The notes: generated by a model not told the origin, from the sequence alone. A DNA stretch of 64,000 nt from Peribacillus sp. ACCC06369 (GCF_030348945.1 NZ_JAUCEN010000002.1:806001-870000), one strand, 5' to 3'; positions 1-11,214 are shown, counted from the stretch's first letter. Made by a program: numbers and translations.

Positions 1-3292
<3,292 letters not shown>

Positions 3293-3352
3293 GCTTTTTA
3301 AAAAATGAAATACCTTCTTATTATCTAGTTTTGAAGGAATGAAAATTTCTTC

Positions 3353-3380
3353 TTGCATTTTTTCGAAAAGACGTTATAAT
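3353..3380 (+). promoter_or_regulatory. Sigma-A-like promoter between 23S and 5S
   Basis: TTGCAT at 3353-3358 and a perfect TATAAT at 3375-3380, separated by 16 bases, lie 30 bases before the 5S gene. It could give the 5S-tRNA array its own transcription start. Seen in sequence; activity is inferred. Confidence 0.5.
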
Positions 3381-3410
3381 AATATATGTCTTGAAAAAAT
3401 GTTAACAATG

Positions 3411-3526
<116 letters not shown>

Positions 3527-3535
3527 TTATATTGT

Positions 3536-3610
3536 TCCGCAGTAGCTCAGTGGTAGAGCATTCGGCTGTTAACCGAACGGTCGTAGGTTCGAGTCCTACC
3601 TGCGGAGCCA
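3536..3610 (+). tRNA. tRNA-Asn (GTT)
   Basis: Cloverleaf with acceptor stem TCCGCAG/CTGCGGA, anticodon GTT at 3568-3570, GTTCGAGTC T-loop and encoded CCA. Confidence 0.97.
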
Positions 3611-3615
3611 TTATT

Positions 3616-3707
3616 GGAGAGCTGTCCGAGTGGCCGAAGGAGCACGATTGGAAATCGTGTAGACGGGTAACCCTGTCTCAAGGGTTCAAATCCCTTGCTC
3701 TCCGCCA
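3616..3707 (+). tRNA. tRNA-Ser (GGA)
   Basis: A 92-base tRNA with the long variable arm typical of serine tRNAs. Anticodon GGA is at 3650-3652 and the CCA is encoded. Confidence 0.97.
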
Positions 3708-3717
3708 TTTTATACCT

Positions 3718-3792
3718 GGCCCGTTGGTCAAGCGGTTAAGACACCGCCCTTTCACGGCGGTAACACGGGTTCGAATCCCGTACGGGTCACCA
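3718..3792 (+). tRNA. tRNA-Glu (TTC)
   Basis: Acceptor stem GGCCCGT/ACGGGTC, anticodon TTC at 3751-3753, encoded CCA. Confidence 0.97.
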
Positions 3793-3807
3793 TTTAGATA
3801 ACATATT

Positions 3808-3883
3808 GGAGGATTAGCTCAGCTGGGAGAGCATCTGCCTTACAAGCAGAGGGTCGGCGGTTCGATCCCGTCATCCTCCACCA
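3808..3883 (+). tRNA. tRNA-Val (TAC)
   Basis: Acceptor stem GGAGGAT/ATCCTCC, anticodon TAC at 3841-3843, encoded CCA. Confidence 0.97.
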
Positions 3884-3962
3884 TTTTCAATAAGATCAGG
3901 TTGTTTCTGCATTGAAACGTTCAACACGAAAATCTGATGCATAATAGCAACATTATTAACGT

Positions 3963-4036
<74 letters not shown>

Positions 4037-4041
4037 TCTAT

Positions 4042-4117
4042 GGTCCCGTGGTGTAGCGGTTAACATGCCTGCCTGTCACGCAGGAGATCGCGGGTTCGAT
4101 TCCCGTCGGGACCGCCA
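4042..4117 (+). tRNA. tRNA-Asp (GTC)
   Basis: Acceptor stem GGTCCCG/CGGGACC, anticodon GTC at 4075-4077, encoded CCA. Confidence 0.97.
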
Positions 4118-4129
4118 TTTTTATTGTTT

Positions 4130-4205
4130 GGCTCAGTAGCTCAGTCGGTAGAGCAAAGGACTGAAAATCCTTGTGTCGGCGGTTCGATTCCGTCCTGAGC
4201 CACCA
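4130..4205 (+). tRNA. tRNA-Phe (GAA)
   Basis: Acceptor stem GGCTCAG/CTGAGCC, anticodon GAA at 4163-4165, encoded CCA. Confidence 0.97.
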
Positions 4206-4212
4206 TAGTAGT

Positions 4213-4288
<76 letters not shown>

Positions 4289-4304
4289 TGTTTCATCCAT
4301 ATGC

Positions 4305-4388
4305 GGAGGGGTAGCGAAGTGGCTAAACGCGGCGGACTGTAAATCCGCTCCTTCGGGTTCGGCAGTTCGAATCTGCCCCCCTCCACCA
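4305..4388 (+). tRNA. tRNA-Tyr (GTA)
   Basis: An 84-base tRNA with long variable arm, acceptor stem GGAGGGG/CCCCTCC, anticodon GTA at 4339-4341, encoded CCA. Confidence 0.97.
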
Positions 4389-4398
4389 TCTTTCTAAC

Positions 4399-4472
4399 AG
4401 GGGTATAGTTTAAAGGTAGAACAGAGGTCTCCAAAACCTCCAGTGTGGGTTCGAGTCCTACTACCCCTGCCA
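4399..4472 (+). tRNA. tRNA-Trp (CCA)
   Basis: Acceptor stem AGGGGTA/TACCCCT, anticodon CCA at 4431-4433, encoded 3' CCA. Confidence 0.97.
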
Positions 4473-4488
4473 ATTTAAATCCTATAAT

Positions 4489-4565
4489 GGCGGTTGTGGC
4501 GAAGTGGTTAACGCACCTGATTGTGGTTCAGGCATTCGTGGGTTCGATTCCCATCAGTCGCCCCA
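4489..4565 (+). tRNA. tRNA-His (GTG)
   Basis: Anticodon GTG at 4523-4525. The extra 5' G (position -1) at 4489 faces a discriminator C, the histidine identity signature. CCA is encoded. Confidence 0.97.
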
Positions 4566-4603
4566 TTTTTTATTAAATCATGGTATAATGAATACAACGT
4601 TAA

Positions 4604-4678
4604 TGGGCTATAGCCAAGCGGTAAGGCAACGGATTTTGATTCCGTCATGCGAAGGTTCGATCCCTTCTAGCCCAGCCA
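4604..4678 (+). tRNA. tRNA-Gln (TTG)
   Basis: Acceptor stem TGGGCTA/TAGCCCA, anticodon TTG at 4636-4638, encoded CCA. Confidence 0.97.
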
Positions 4679-4681
4679 TAT

Positions 4682-4756
4682 GCGAAAGTAGTTCAGTGGT
4701 AGAATACAACCTTGCCAAGGTTGGGGTCGCGGGTTCGAATCCCGTCTTTCGCTCCA
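4682..4756 (+). tRNA. tRNA-Gly (GCC)
   Basis: Acceptor stem GCGAAAG/CTTTCGC, anticodon GCC at 4714-4716, encoded CCA. Confidence 0.97.
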
Positions 4757-4764
4757 AAAACGTT

Positions 4765-4838
4765 GGCGGCATAGCCAAGCGGTAAGGCAGAGGTCTGCAA
4801 AACCTTTACCACCGGTTCGATTCCGGTTGCCGCCTCCA
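4765..4838 (+). tRNA. tRNA-Cys (GCA)
   Basis: Acceptor stem GGCGGCA/TGCCGCC, anticodon GCA at 4797-4799, encoded CCA. Confidence 0.97.
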
Positions 4839-4846
4839 ACATACAT

Positions 4847-4927
4847 GCCGGTGTGGCGGAATTGGCAGACGCGCACGACTCAAAATCGTGTTCCTCTGGA
4901 GTGCCGGTTCGACCCCGGCCACCGGTA
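4847..4927 (+). tRNA. tRNA-Leu (CAA), integration target
   Basis: Class II tRNA with long variable arm, acceptor stem GCCGGTG/CACCGGT and anticodon CAA at 4881-4883. No CCA is encoded; TCA follows the discriminator A. Its 3' half, from the anticodon stem on, is repeated exactly at 12597-12654, so it served as attachment site for the element downstream and was rebuilt by it. Confidence 0.96.
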
Positions 4928-4930
4928 TCA
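4873..4930 (+). repeat. attL: 58-bp direct repeat in tRNA-Leu
   Basis: Bases 4873-4930 are identical to 12597-12654 over 58 positions. The repeat runs from the anticodon stem of tRNA-Leu three bases past its discriminator base. This is the normal crossover product of a tyrosine integrase that uses a tRNA 3' end. Confidence 0.93.
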
Positions 4931-4952
4931 AATAGTCGAAATATGATTAAAG

Positions 4953-4990
4953 AAAAAAGGTCTCAACTTAAATGTTGAGGCCTTTTTTCT
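4953..4990 (+). terminator. Terminator after tRNA array (element-borne)
   Basis: Hairpin built from AAAAAAGG..CTCAAC and GTTGAG..CCTTTTTT with a short AT-rich loop, ending in a T run. It lies inside the integrated element, so it replaces whatever terminator originally followed tRNA-Leu. Confidence 0.85.
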
Positions 4991-5056
4991 TTGTCTTTAA
5001 TACTACAAAAATAATCCAGAATCGTGTGCGGCGAATCGTGTGCTTAGGAGGTCGTA

Positions 5057-5982
5057 ATGAGAAGACGTAAAGAATTAACAGAAGATGAACTAAGAATTAT
5101 TAAGAATAAGATTTCAGATGAAGAAGCATATGAAGCCTTTTTTAGGACTGCTATTTAAGAAACTTAAGACCAGCGACGATTGAATACTACAAAAATGAAT
5201 TTCATGGAGCAAAGAGGATTATTAATAAGCAGCTCGTTGAATGGGTACAAAAGGACGTAGAAAGCTTAATTCTCCAGAGTAAGGAACTAATGAAAGTTAC
5301 TACTATTAATACCCGATTGAGAGCTCTAAGAGCATTCTATAACTTTTTATGTAAGAGCAAACTTATCGATAGGAACCCAATGAAGAACATCAAATTATTA
5401 AGGGATAGACAAAAGACAATTGATACATTGGACAATAAAGAAATTGAAAAACTTATAAGGACAATTAGAAAAGAAAAAACGTTTATATCCTTTAGAGATG
5501 AAGTAATCATACTTGTTTTCCTAGATACTGGAGTCAGATTGTCTGAACTTGTAAGCATTGAAGTAAATGATGTTAGAGGGAACATTATCATTATTAGAAG
5601 AACAAAGAATCTCTTTGAAAGAACGGTTTACTTATCTGAAACGACACAAGAGCAGCTAAGCAGATATATAAAGATAAGAGGAGACGTTGAGACAACCAAA
5701 CTGTTCATAAGCCAGGATAATAAACAATTAAATCGACATAGCATTCAAACTAGGCTTACTAAGTATGGGAAGGAAGCAATGATAAATAAGCGAGTTAGTC
5801 CTCATATATTTAGACATACGATGGCTAAGAGGATGATTGTTTCAGGTGTGGATGCATTCTCTTTAATGCATTTACTTGGTCATACAGATATCACTGTTAC
5901 TAAAAGATATGTGAATTTATGGGGACAAGATCTGGAGCAAAAGCATAAGTTGCACGGAGCATTAAAAGGATTAAAGATATAG
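5057..5982 (+). pseudogene. Tyrosine integrase, frameshifted
   Basis: Site-specific tyrosine recombinase that would integrate the element at tRNA-Leu. The frame opening at ATG 5057 (RBS TAGGAGG) encodes the start of the N-terminal domain and stops at 5156. One base appears lost near 5146, because the -1 frame continues without a break through 'YLRNLRPATIEYY' to 5982. The catalytic domain is intact and readable from ATG 5290: Arg in 'DTGVRLSE', the 'HIFRH' box, 'LLGHTDI' and the Tyr in 'KRYVN'. Rejoined length is about 308 residues, normal for XerC/D-like integrases. A decayed relative at 14351-14560 reads through the same spot as 'FFRESYLRNLRP', which supports a true deletion. Internal initiation at 5290 would give a protein lacking the core-binding domain. 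Confidence 0.85.
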
Positions 5983-6151
5983 GTAATATATCCCAACTTA
6001 TATTTTACGAACAAGAGTTCGATATATTATAATAATAAAAGAGATGGCAAATGAGTTTGGCGGCTCTACCATCTCTAAACAAAAAACAGAAGAATTAACT
6101 TCTAATTAAATTTTAGCAAGTTTCTTTTTCTGTGTCAAAAGGGGAAATTTT

Positions 6152-6961
6152 ATGAAACTCATGTCACTTTTAAGTGGAAAAGGATTTGTCATGTTTAACA
6201 AAGAATTAGCTCATGAAGTATCAGTCAACAGAGCAATTATTTTTGGGCAGTTATGTTCAAGCTATGAAAGTTTTGGAAGTAAGAAAATGCTAACTGTACG
6301 AGATGGTAAAGAGTACTTCTATTTAACTAGTGGAGTTTTGGAAGAAGAAACAGCTTTATCATACAGGCAGCAATTGAAAGCAATTAAGGATTTAGAAGAT
6401 GCAGGATATATCGAATCGGTAATCATGGGTTCGCCATCTAAGAAGTACTTTCACATCACAGATAAAATAGTGCAGCATTTACTTCCAAAAGTTGCTGTCA
6501 GCTCTGACAAAAACGCAGACCTAAACGAGGAAAATGAAAAAGGAACTTCAGTACAGAAACAGTCTGAAGATTTTTTGAGCCATGACAAAAATGTAACCCT
6601 AGCAATAACAAAAGAGCAATCCAAGCCTGTACAAAAGTTACCAGCTTATAAAAAGAAAAATAAAAAAGAACAATATAAAAATATTAATAATTATTTTGTT
6701 AACAAAGAATTGGTTAACAAGGATGAAATAATAAATAAATTAATTTATGAATATCGATTAAAAGGATTGAGTAAAGAAGTTTGTTATAGGGTCTTAAAAG
6801 AGGTAGAAGCAAATCCTGATATAGATAACTTTGGAGCTTACTTTAGAACTTGCTTAGAAAACACCTTATATAAAAGCCAATTGAAGCATGGACAAATTGA
6901 TCCCTATGAGATATTTGAAGGAAGATTAAATGATTCCAATGTTCAATTAATTAACTGGTAA
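6152..6961 (+). CDS. Winged-helix, replication-initiator-type protein
   Basis: A 269-residue soluble protein with RBS AAGGGGAA nine bases before ATG. The first ~110 residues ('ALSYRQQLKAIKDLEDAGYI' and 'SPSKKYFHIT') have the helix-turn-helix pattern of plasmid and phage replication proteins of Gram-positive bacteria (RepA_N/DnaD-like). The middle is lysine-rich and low in complexity. The C-terminal ~60 residues ('NFGAYFRTCLENTL') resemble the DnaD-like tail of the same proteins. A remnant at 9537-9869 carries a similar tail. The likely role is replication or maintenance of the element when excised, which is an inference. It could instead be an unrelated wHTH regulator. Confidence 0.6.
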   Translation: MKLMSLLSGKGFVMFNKELAHEVSVNRAIIFGQLCSSYESFGSKKMLTVRDGKEYFYLTSGVLEEETALSYRQQLKAIKDLEDAGYIESVIMGSPSKKYFHITDKIVQHLLPKVAVSSDKNADLNEENEKGTSVQKQSEDFLSHDKNVTLAITKEQSKPVQKLPAYKKKNKKEQYKNINNYFVNKELVNKDEIINKLIYEYRLKGLSKEVCYRVLKEVEANPDIDNFGAYFRTCLENTLYKSQLKHGQIDPYEIFEGRLNDSNVQLINW

Positions 6962-6992
6962 GATTTATATAATCCCTAGAAGTCTCAGGATG

Positions 6993-7061
6993 CTCTGTAT
7001 TGGTTTCCAATAAAATTTATTTAGAATTTATATAGGGAATAGTTTAATGGCCAATACAGAG
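6993..7061. repeat. Inverted repeat, 11-bp arms
   Basis: CTCTGTATTGG at 6993-7003 is exactly complementary to CCAATACAGAG at 7051-7061, with a 47-base AT-rich interval. It lies just after the replication-type gene. It could be a transcript end or a DNA site of the element; function unknown. Confidence 0.5.
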
Positions 7062-7173
7062 TGATTATTAACCCCATCTAATCAATTTAGATTTAGATGA
7101 TTTTGAGGATTGGAGTTAGTATAGTTTCATGGACACATTTTAGTTAAGTCCTTACAATGATTTTTGAGAGGAT

Positions 7174-7458
7174 GTGTCCGTCTTGGAACGTAAGAATACA
7201 GGTAAAAAATACAATAATGAATTCAAGAAGACTATTGTAGATCTTTATCACTCGGGTAATTCGGTCAAAGAATTAAGCGGCGAATATGGCGTATCAGAAG
7301 TTACCATTTATAAATGGGTTAAAGAATTTACTCCAATCGGTTTAGGGGAAGAGTCCATGACTCCAAAGGAATTAGCCGCCATTCAAAAGGAAAACCTTCG
7401 GTTAAAGCAAGAAGTTGAAATCTTAAAAAAGGCTATGGCCATATTCGCGAAAAAGTAA
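7174..7458 (+). CDS. IS3-family transposase OrfA
   Basis: A 94-residue DNA-binding subunit of the IS3 transposase. The helix-turn-helix lies at about residues 25-50 ('ELSGEYGVSEVTIYKWVKEF'), followed by a leucine-zipper-like helix ('IQKENLRLKQEVEILKKAM') that pairs OrfA with OrfAB. GTG 7174 is taken as start, behind GAGAGGAT. At the end 'GCG AAA AAG TAA', a -1 slip on the A run continues into the OrfB frame without a stop. That is the usual way IS3 elements make the OrfAB transposase. Confidence 0.9.
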   Translation: MSVLERKNTGKKYNNEFKKTIVDLYHSGNSVKELSGEYGVSEVTIYKWVKEFTPIGLGEESMTPKELAAIQKENLRLKQEVEILKKAMAIFAKK

Positions 7459-7517
7459 CCGAAACAGATCTTACCGAATTTATTGAGGAACACAAGAAAC
7501 AATATCCCGTACAGAAG

Positions 7518-8333
7518 ATGTGTGAAATACTAGAAATCCCAAGAAGCAGCCATTATCAGTCCCTTCAAATAGTCGTATCAAATCGCGAACAGGAAAACCA
7601 AGAAATCACGAAGGAAATTCATCTCATTTACCTGGAAAGCAAGGGACGATATGGGGCTCCAAAGATTCATGAAAGCTTATTAACCAAAGGGTTTTCCCTA
7701 AGTCTAAAGCGTGTTCAACGCTTAATGAGCAAGGCGAGAATTCGTTCTATTACTAAGAAAAAATACCGTCCCTATCCATCTAAAGAAAAGGTTATTCAAT
7801 TGGATAATTTGTTAAAACGAGACTTCACTACTCAGACCATTAATGAGAAATGGGTAGCAGATATTACGTATATCCATACGTTAAAAGACGGATGGTGTTA
7901 TTTAGCTTCGGTATTAGACCTTCATTCTAAGAAAATAGTAGGGTATTCATTTTCTCGTTCAATGACGACAGAACTGGTCATAAAAGCTTTCAATAACGCA
8001 CACCTATCACAAAAGCCCTCGGAGGGCTTAGTTCTTCATACCGATCTTGGCTCACAATATACAAGCAGTGAGTTTACTCAACATATCCAAAACCATCATA
8101 TTAAGCAATCCTTTAGTCAGAAAGGTTGCCCGTACGATAATGCCTGTATTGAATCCTTTCATGCCCTATTAAAGAAGGAAGAAGTCAACCACGTACAATA
8201 TCTAGACTATCAAACAGCTAAATTAGCGATGTTCCAATTTATTGAAGGTTGGTATAACCGAAAAAGAATTCACAGCAGCTTGGGTTATCAAACCCCACAA
8301 GCCATTGAAGATCGAATTAGGAATACAGCTTAA
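7518..8333 (+). CDS. IS3-family transposase OrfB (rve integrase core)
   Basis: Catalytic part of the transposase, 271 residues from ATG 7518. The frame is open upstream to the OrfA slip site near 7455 ('VTETDLTEFIEEHKKQYP'), so the true product is probably the OrfAB fusion. The HTH_21 region comes first, then the rve/RNase H fold with the D-D-E residues in 'WVADITYIH', 'VLHTDLGSQY' and 'ACIESFHALLK', and the 'RIHSSLGY' tail. All catalytic residues are present, so the element may be active. There is no good RBS before ATG 7518, consistent with frameshift expression. Confidence 0.92.
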   Translation: MCEILEIPRSSHYQSLQIVVSNREQENQEITKEIHLIYLESKGRYGAPKIHESLLTKGFSLSLKRVQRLMSKARIRSITKKKYRPYPSKEKVIQLDNLLKRDFTTQTINEKWVADITYIHTLKDGWCYLASVLDLHSKKIVGYSFSRSMTTELVIKAFNNAHLSQKPSEGLVLHTDLGSQYTSSEFTQHIQNHHIKQSFSQKGCPYDNACIESFHALLKKEEVNHVQYLDYQTAKLAMFQFIEGWYNRKRIHSSLGYQTPQAIEDRIRNTA

Positions 8334-8556
8334 GATTTAACTTTTTAGTGTCCAAAATATTGACTCAAATCCAGATTAATAACTTATGCTCAATTTTTTT
8401 ATTATAAGATAAAAATTTTATATCTATCTATATGGTTACTTAATAGTTTAAGATTATTTGTTAATAGTTTATGTTAATATAATAATGGTTAGCTTATCCA
8501 TAAAAGGATGTAACTGAAATGAGTGATAATCGAACTATGACTCGGAGGAACTTACA

Positions 8557-9084
8557 ATGAACAAATTTAGATGGTCAATGGTTGGACTTATAGCAGCTGC
8601 AGCAGTAATTTCAGTGGTAATGACTATTTATCAGAATGCTAAAAATTATGAAGAGAGGCGGGAAGCTAAAAGTACTCCTGTGGAAATTTTGAATAAGGAT
8701 GATGAAGAAGCAGAAATGGAAGAACAAACTGCAGCAATTGGCGGAGTTGAAGATTCAACTGGTCTTAGCGCTACTTCAACTCAAGATGAAGTCATTGAGG
8801 TTATGCATCACATGACACATCAAAAAGTTATTTCTGAAGACAAATGGGGATCAGTTCAGATGAATCCTGAAAACATTAACGAAGTTTACGAAATAGTGAA
8901 AGATAGCGAATTCTCTCTTAAACGTCATTTGTTAAGAATCGTAACTGGCTGGAAAGAAGGAAACTTTGAAAACGTTGATCAAGATCATAACTTCTTTTGG
9001 GAATATCAAGGTGGAACTGTTGGAAAAGCTACTGGAGTCCTTAACTCGGATGAAGAAGCAGAATTTATCGATAATAACTTTTAA
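8557..9084 (+). CDS. DUF6241-like membrane-anchored protein
   Basis: A 175-residue protein with one N-terminal membrane segment (about residues 7-24) and an acidic linker. A conserved domain begins around residue 75 ('EVIEVMHHMTHQKVISEDKW'). A good RBS (CTCGGAGG) precedes ATG 8557. I recall this domain as DUF6241, found in Bacillaceae, with no known function. A broken relative with the same 'MHKMTHQKV...DKWG' signature lies at 20470-20880, outside the element. The N-terminal helix suggests an extracellular or membrane-tethered domain. Its place inside the island, next to an IS, suggests horizontal spread. Confidence 0.6.
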   Translation: MNKFRWSMVGLIAAAAVISVVMTIYQNAKNYEERREAKSTPVEILNKDDEEAEMEEQTAAIGGVEDSTGLSATSTQDEVIEVMHHMTHQKVISEDKWGSVQMNPENINEVYEIVKDSEFSLKRHLLRIVTGWKEGNFENVDQDHNFFWEYQGGTVGKATGVLNSDEEAEFIDNNF

Positions 9085-9130
9085 CAAAAAACGAGCCCAT
9101 CAAGGCTTATTTTTTATTTTAAAATCAATA

Positions 9131-9205
9131 TTTTAAAAGGACCATATAGGTCCTTTAAAACTAAAGTCCACGTTACTTCAAAAAGAATAGTTATTCTTTT
9201 TGAAG
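9131..9205. repeat. Two adjacent palindromes after the DUF6241-like gene
   Basis: The first is a near-perfect palindrome around AAGGACCATATAGGTCCTT at about 9131-9160. The second, 9176-9205, is perfect: 14-base arms CTTCAAAAAGAATA/TATTCTTTTTGAAG around GT. They could end transcription from either side or be recombination scars. Confidence 0.6.
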
Positions 9206-9231
9206 ACATTTTAACGAAAACATGTGAACTG

Positions 9232-9566
9232 CTATTTCTTATTTAAAAAGTATAACGCTAAATTACTGCGATCTTGTAATTCTTTTAGTTCCTTATGTTC
9301 TTGAATGTTAAAATTACTATCAACAAAAATAACATGATTTTTTTGCACATGGGGATCATGCCAGAACTCTTTATTTTTAGATATTGATTCGAACGTACTG
9401 CTTAAATATTGTATTATTACTTCGTTAGTATAATCTTGAAGATAAAATTCCGTCTTAGCAGCAGGATTATATTTGCTTCGAATTTCTTCAAAAAATTCAG
9501 TTTCTCCCTCAAATTTATTAATATAGACATATATAACTCCATACTCAATCTTTAGTTTATATTTCT
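9232..9566 (-). pseudogene. Truncated unknown gene, N-terminus missing
   Basis: On the minus strand a frame of about 110 codons runs to a stop at 9232-9234 but has no start; an in-frame stop lies just upstream near 9567. The product is a soluble, charged C-terminal piece ('HVIFVDSNFNIQEHKEL'). It meets the oppositely oriented remnant that begins at 9537, so the junction near 9540-9567 is a rearrangement point. Family not recognised. Confidence 0.4.
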
Positions 9567-9869
9567 AACCCTAATAAAGATTTAATACATAATATTGTTA
9601 AACAAGAAAACGTTCAACAGGATAAAATCATTTTTGATACATATTTAAAATTTAATAAACAAGGAATCACCAAATCATTATTTAATAAAGTTTTAGCTCA
9701 AGTGCAAAAAAATAAGGAAATACGTAACTTCGGTAAATATTTAACAGGAGCTTTGAAAAAAGTAGTCGGATATAAGGAATCGAATTATGATGCGGAATTT
9801 GCCGAGGAATCAAGAACTAAAGTGGATACGAGTAAGATTCCATTTTATTATGATTGGATTGATGGATAA
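9537..9869 (+). pseudogene. Remnant of a replication-type protein (C-terminal part)
   Basis: An open frame of about 110 codons with no usable start codon. Its 'KEIRNFGKYLTGALKKVV' resembles 'NPDIDNFGAYFRTCLEN' in the complete protein at 6152-6961, and both have a similar helix before it. It is probably the tail of a second, related replication protein whose front was lost when the locus was rearranged at about 9540. Confidence 0.5.
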
Positions 9870-9898
9870 CGTCATTTGCTTGTGTCAAAGTCATAGAT

Positions 9899-10033
9899 TT
9901 ATTTATTTTTATTTTCTAATTCCTCAACTTTCCTTTCCATGTTCTTTATTTTTTTGATTGAGTGAAGGGCGAGCCCTAAAGCTATTCCACCTAAAGTGAA
10001 TGCTGGAAAAACAAAAAAAGTAAACCATTCCAT
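9899..10033 (-). CDS. Small membrane protein (44 aa)
   Basis: Minus-strand gene with ATG at 10033 and an AGGGGGTG ribosome site eight bases upstream. The product has one hydrophobic helix (about residues 4-24, 'FTFFVFPAFTLGGIALGLAL') and a short charged coiled tail ('KIKNMERKVEELENKNK'). This layout, helix then K/E-rich tail, is common among small phage and plasmid membrane proteins. Function unknown. A longer frame on the same strand lacks a ribosome site and is not preferred. Confidence 0.6.
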   Translation of the reverse strand: MEWFTFFVFPAFTLGGIALGLALHSIKKIKNMERKVEELENKNK

Positions 10034-10092
10034 CTTTTAACACCCCCTGAAAGCATTGTGTATAAATTGCAATCCTATAGGGTTTATTATGA

Positions 10093-10305
10093 AGAGAATT
10101 AACCCCCATTCTTAATTGTTCTGATGGTATAGTATATGTAAACATTAAACATAAAAATATACCTAAATTAGAAATTACTATTGAGTTAAATGACATAATT
10201 GGGAACGAATATAAACATGAATATATATTTAGTCCTCAATCGTATAACATTCAAAGTAAGACTTCTAATCGCAGTAAATTTGAACACAAATCTGTACCAT
10301 TATAA
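10093..10305 (+). pseudogene. C-terminal remnant of an unknown gene
   Basis: A frame of 70 codons, opened by a stop at 10090 and without a start codon, ends at TAA 10303 directly before a strong terminator. The protein-like composition ('KNIPKLEITIELNDIIG') suggests the tail of a lost gene. Not recognised. Confidence 0.35.
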
Positions 10306-10310
10306 TAATT

Positions 10311-10345
10311 GATGGGGTACTCACCGAGTACTCCTCATTTTTTTG
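10311..10345 (+). terminator. Rho-independent terminator
   Basis: GGGGTACTC, loop ACC, GAGTACTCCTC, then seven T. It ends the remnant gene just upstream. Confidence 0.8.
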
Positions 10346-10461
10346 TATTTATAAAACAGATATTTTACCAGATCTTGAGTCTTGATGGTTCTATACAACC
10401 ATATTTCAAGTGCTTCACATTTCCACTCAGTTTATTGGAGTTTTTTTTGATTCAATTCAAA

Positions 10462-10526
10462 ACGCTACATCTTTTAAATCGTTAATATAAGAGTTATGAG
10501 TATTAACGATTTACATCTTGTAGCGT
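10462..10526. repeat. Long imperfect inverted repeat
   Basis: ACGCTAC at 10462 pairs with GTAGCGT at 10520, and TAAATCGTTAAT pairs with ATTAACGATTTA inside it, around a 15-base loop. It could be a structured transcript or a decayed mobile-element end. No gene in 10346-10554. Confidence 0.5.
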
Positions 10527-10554
10527 ATTTATTCATTCTCAAGGAACGATGTAA

Positions 10555-10749
10555 CTTTTACCGTTAGCATACAATCCTTTGTATCCACAGCGAGCGTGGG
10601 CTCTCATTCCGAAAGTTCGATTTTTTGATAATAGGAAAGCTGATGAAATTGAACTTGCTTTATGTGGGTTGAGATTTACCGATGCTGAAATTATTGAGAG
10701 TGACATAGTATTTGAGGAGTGGAAAAAATCTCAAAATCACTGCCAATAA
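10555..10749 (+). pseudogene. Remnant of an unknown gene
   Basis: A 64-codon frame after TAA 10552, without ATG, ending at 10749. The product ('QRAWALIPKVRFFDNR', 'GLRFTDAEIIESDIVFEEW') has normal protein composition but no family I recognise. It ends 21 bases before the next gene, so the two may once have formed an operon. Confidence 0.35.
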
Positions 10750-10769
10750 TTTTAAAAGGAGGAATTGCC

Positions 10770-10949
10770 ATGTGGGGACGGTATCTATGGAAGCTCCGAC
10801 TCTTATTGACCATTCCATATTTGCTATTATTTGCGATATTAATGTTTGAGCTCATTGATAACCGAGGTTATTATTGGCTACTACTGGTGGTCTATATGCT
10901 GTTTTCTTCAATCATTCTGCACAAAATGGAAAAGAAGGAAAAGGAATGA
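10770..10949 (+). CDS. Small two-helix membrane protein (59 aa)
   Basis: ATG 10770 is preceded by AAAGGAGGAATTGCC, an excellent ribosome site that decides this start over an upstream in-frame one at 10719. The product has two hydrophobic helices (about residues 8-26 and 31-50), the second after 'NRGYYW', and ends in a K/E tail. No known family. It is followed 37 bases later by the excisionase-like gene, probably in the same operon. Confidence 0.6.
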   Translation: MWGRYLWKLRLLLTIPYLLLFAILMFELIDNRGYYWLLLVVYMLFSSIILHKMEKKEKE

Positions 10950-10986
10950 GCGAAAAGCGATGTCGCAATGAAAAGGAGGTGATAAC

Positions 10987-11214
10987 GTGACCGATTTTTA
11001 TAAAATGGAACCATTCGACCCTAAAAAGTATATTGCTGAAAATGTGCTTTTAACATCCGAAGCAATGGAAATTTCGGGAGTGACACGACCAAGGATAGCT
11101 TCATTAATCAAAACGGGTAAGATTGTTCCGATTAAAAAAACAGGAGCAACTAGCTTGTTCTTACGTGAAGAAATAGAGGCAAAACGAGATGAATTGATTT
11201 CTTTGAGAAAATAG
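10987..11214 (+). CDS. Excisionase-like helix-turn-helix protein (75 aa)
   Basis: GTG start at 10987 behind AAAAGGAGGTGATAAC, a near-perfect anti-Shine-Dalgarno match. The product is a small winged-HTH: 'LLTSEAMEISGVTRPRIASL' then a basic wing 'GKIVPIKKTG' and 'LFLREEIEAKRDEL'. This fits the MerR/excisionase (Xis, AlpA) fold used as recombination directionality factor. Its place near the att end of the island, with the integrase at the other end, fits that role. It could also be a plain repressor. Confidence 0.6.
   Translation: MTDFYKMEPFDPKKYIAENVLLTSEAMEISGVTRPRIASLIKTGKIVPIKKTGATSLFLREEIEAKRDELISLRK

Larger units (their letters stand above)
7130..8354 (+). mobile_element. IS3-family insertion sequence (1225 bp)
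   Basis: Complete IS3-family element with imperfect terminal inverted repeats. The left end starts TGGACAC at 7130 and the right end finishes GTGTCCA at 8354, with a further AGTTAA match inside both ends. It carries two overlapping-phase genes in the IS3 arrangement. No clear target duplication is visible (TCA against AAA), which may reflect later recombination. It lies between the replication-type gene and a DUF6241-like gene. Confidence 0.88.

Noticed and set aside
9924..10196. A 90-codon minus-strand frame
   Set aside because: It has no ribosome site and runs across the better supported 44-residue gene in another frame.
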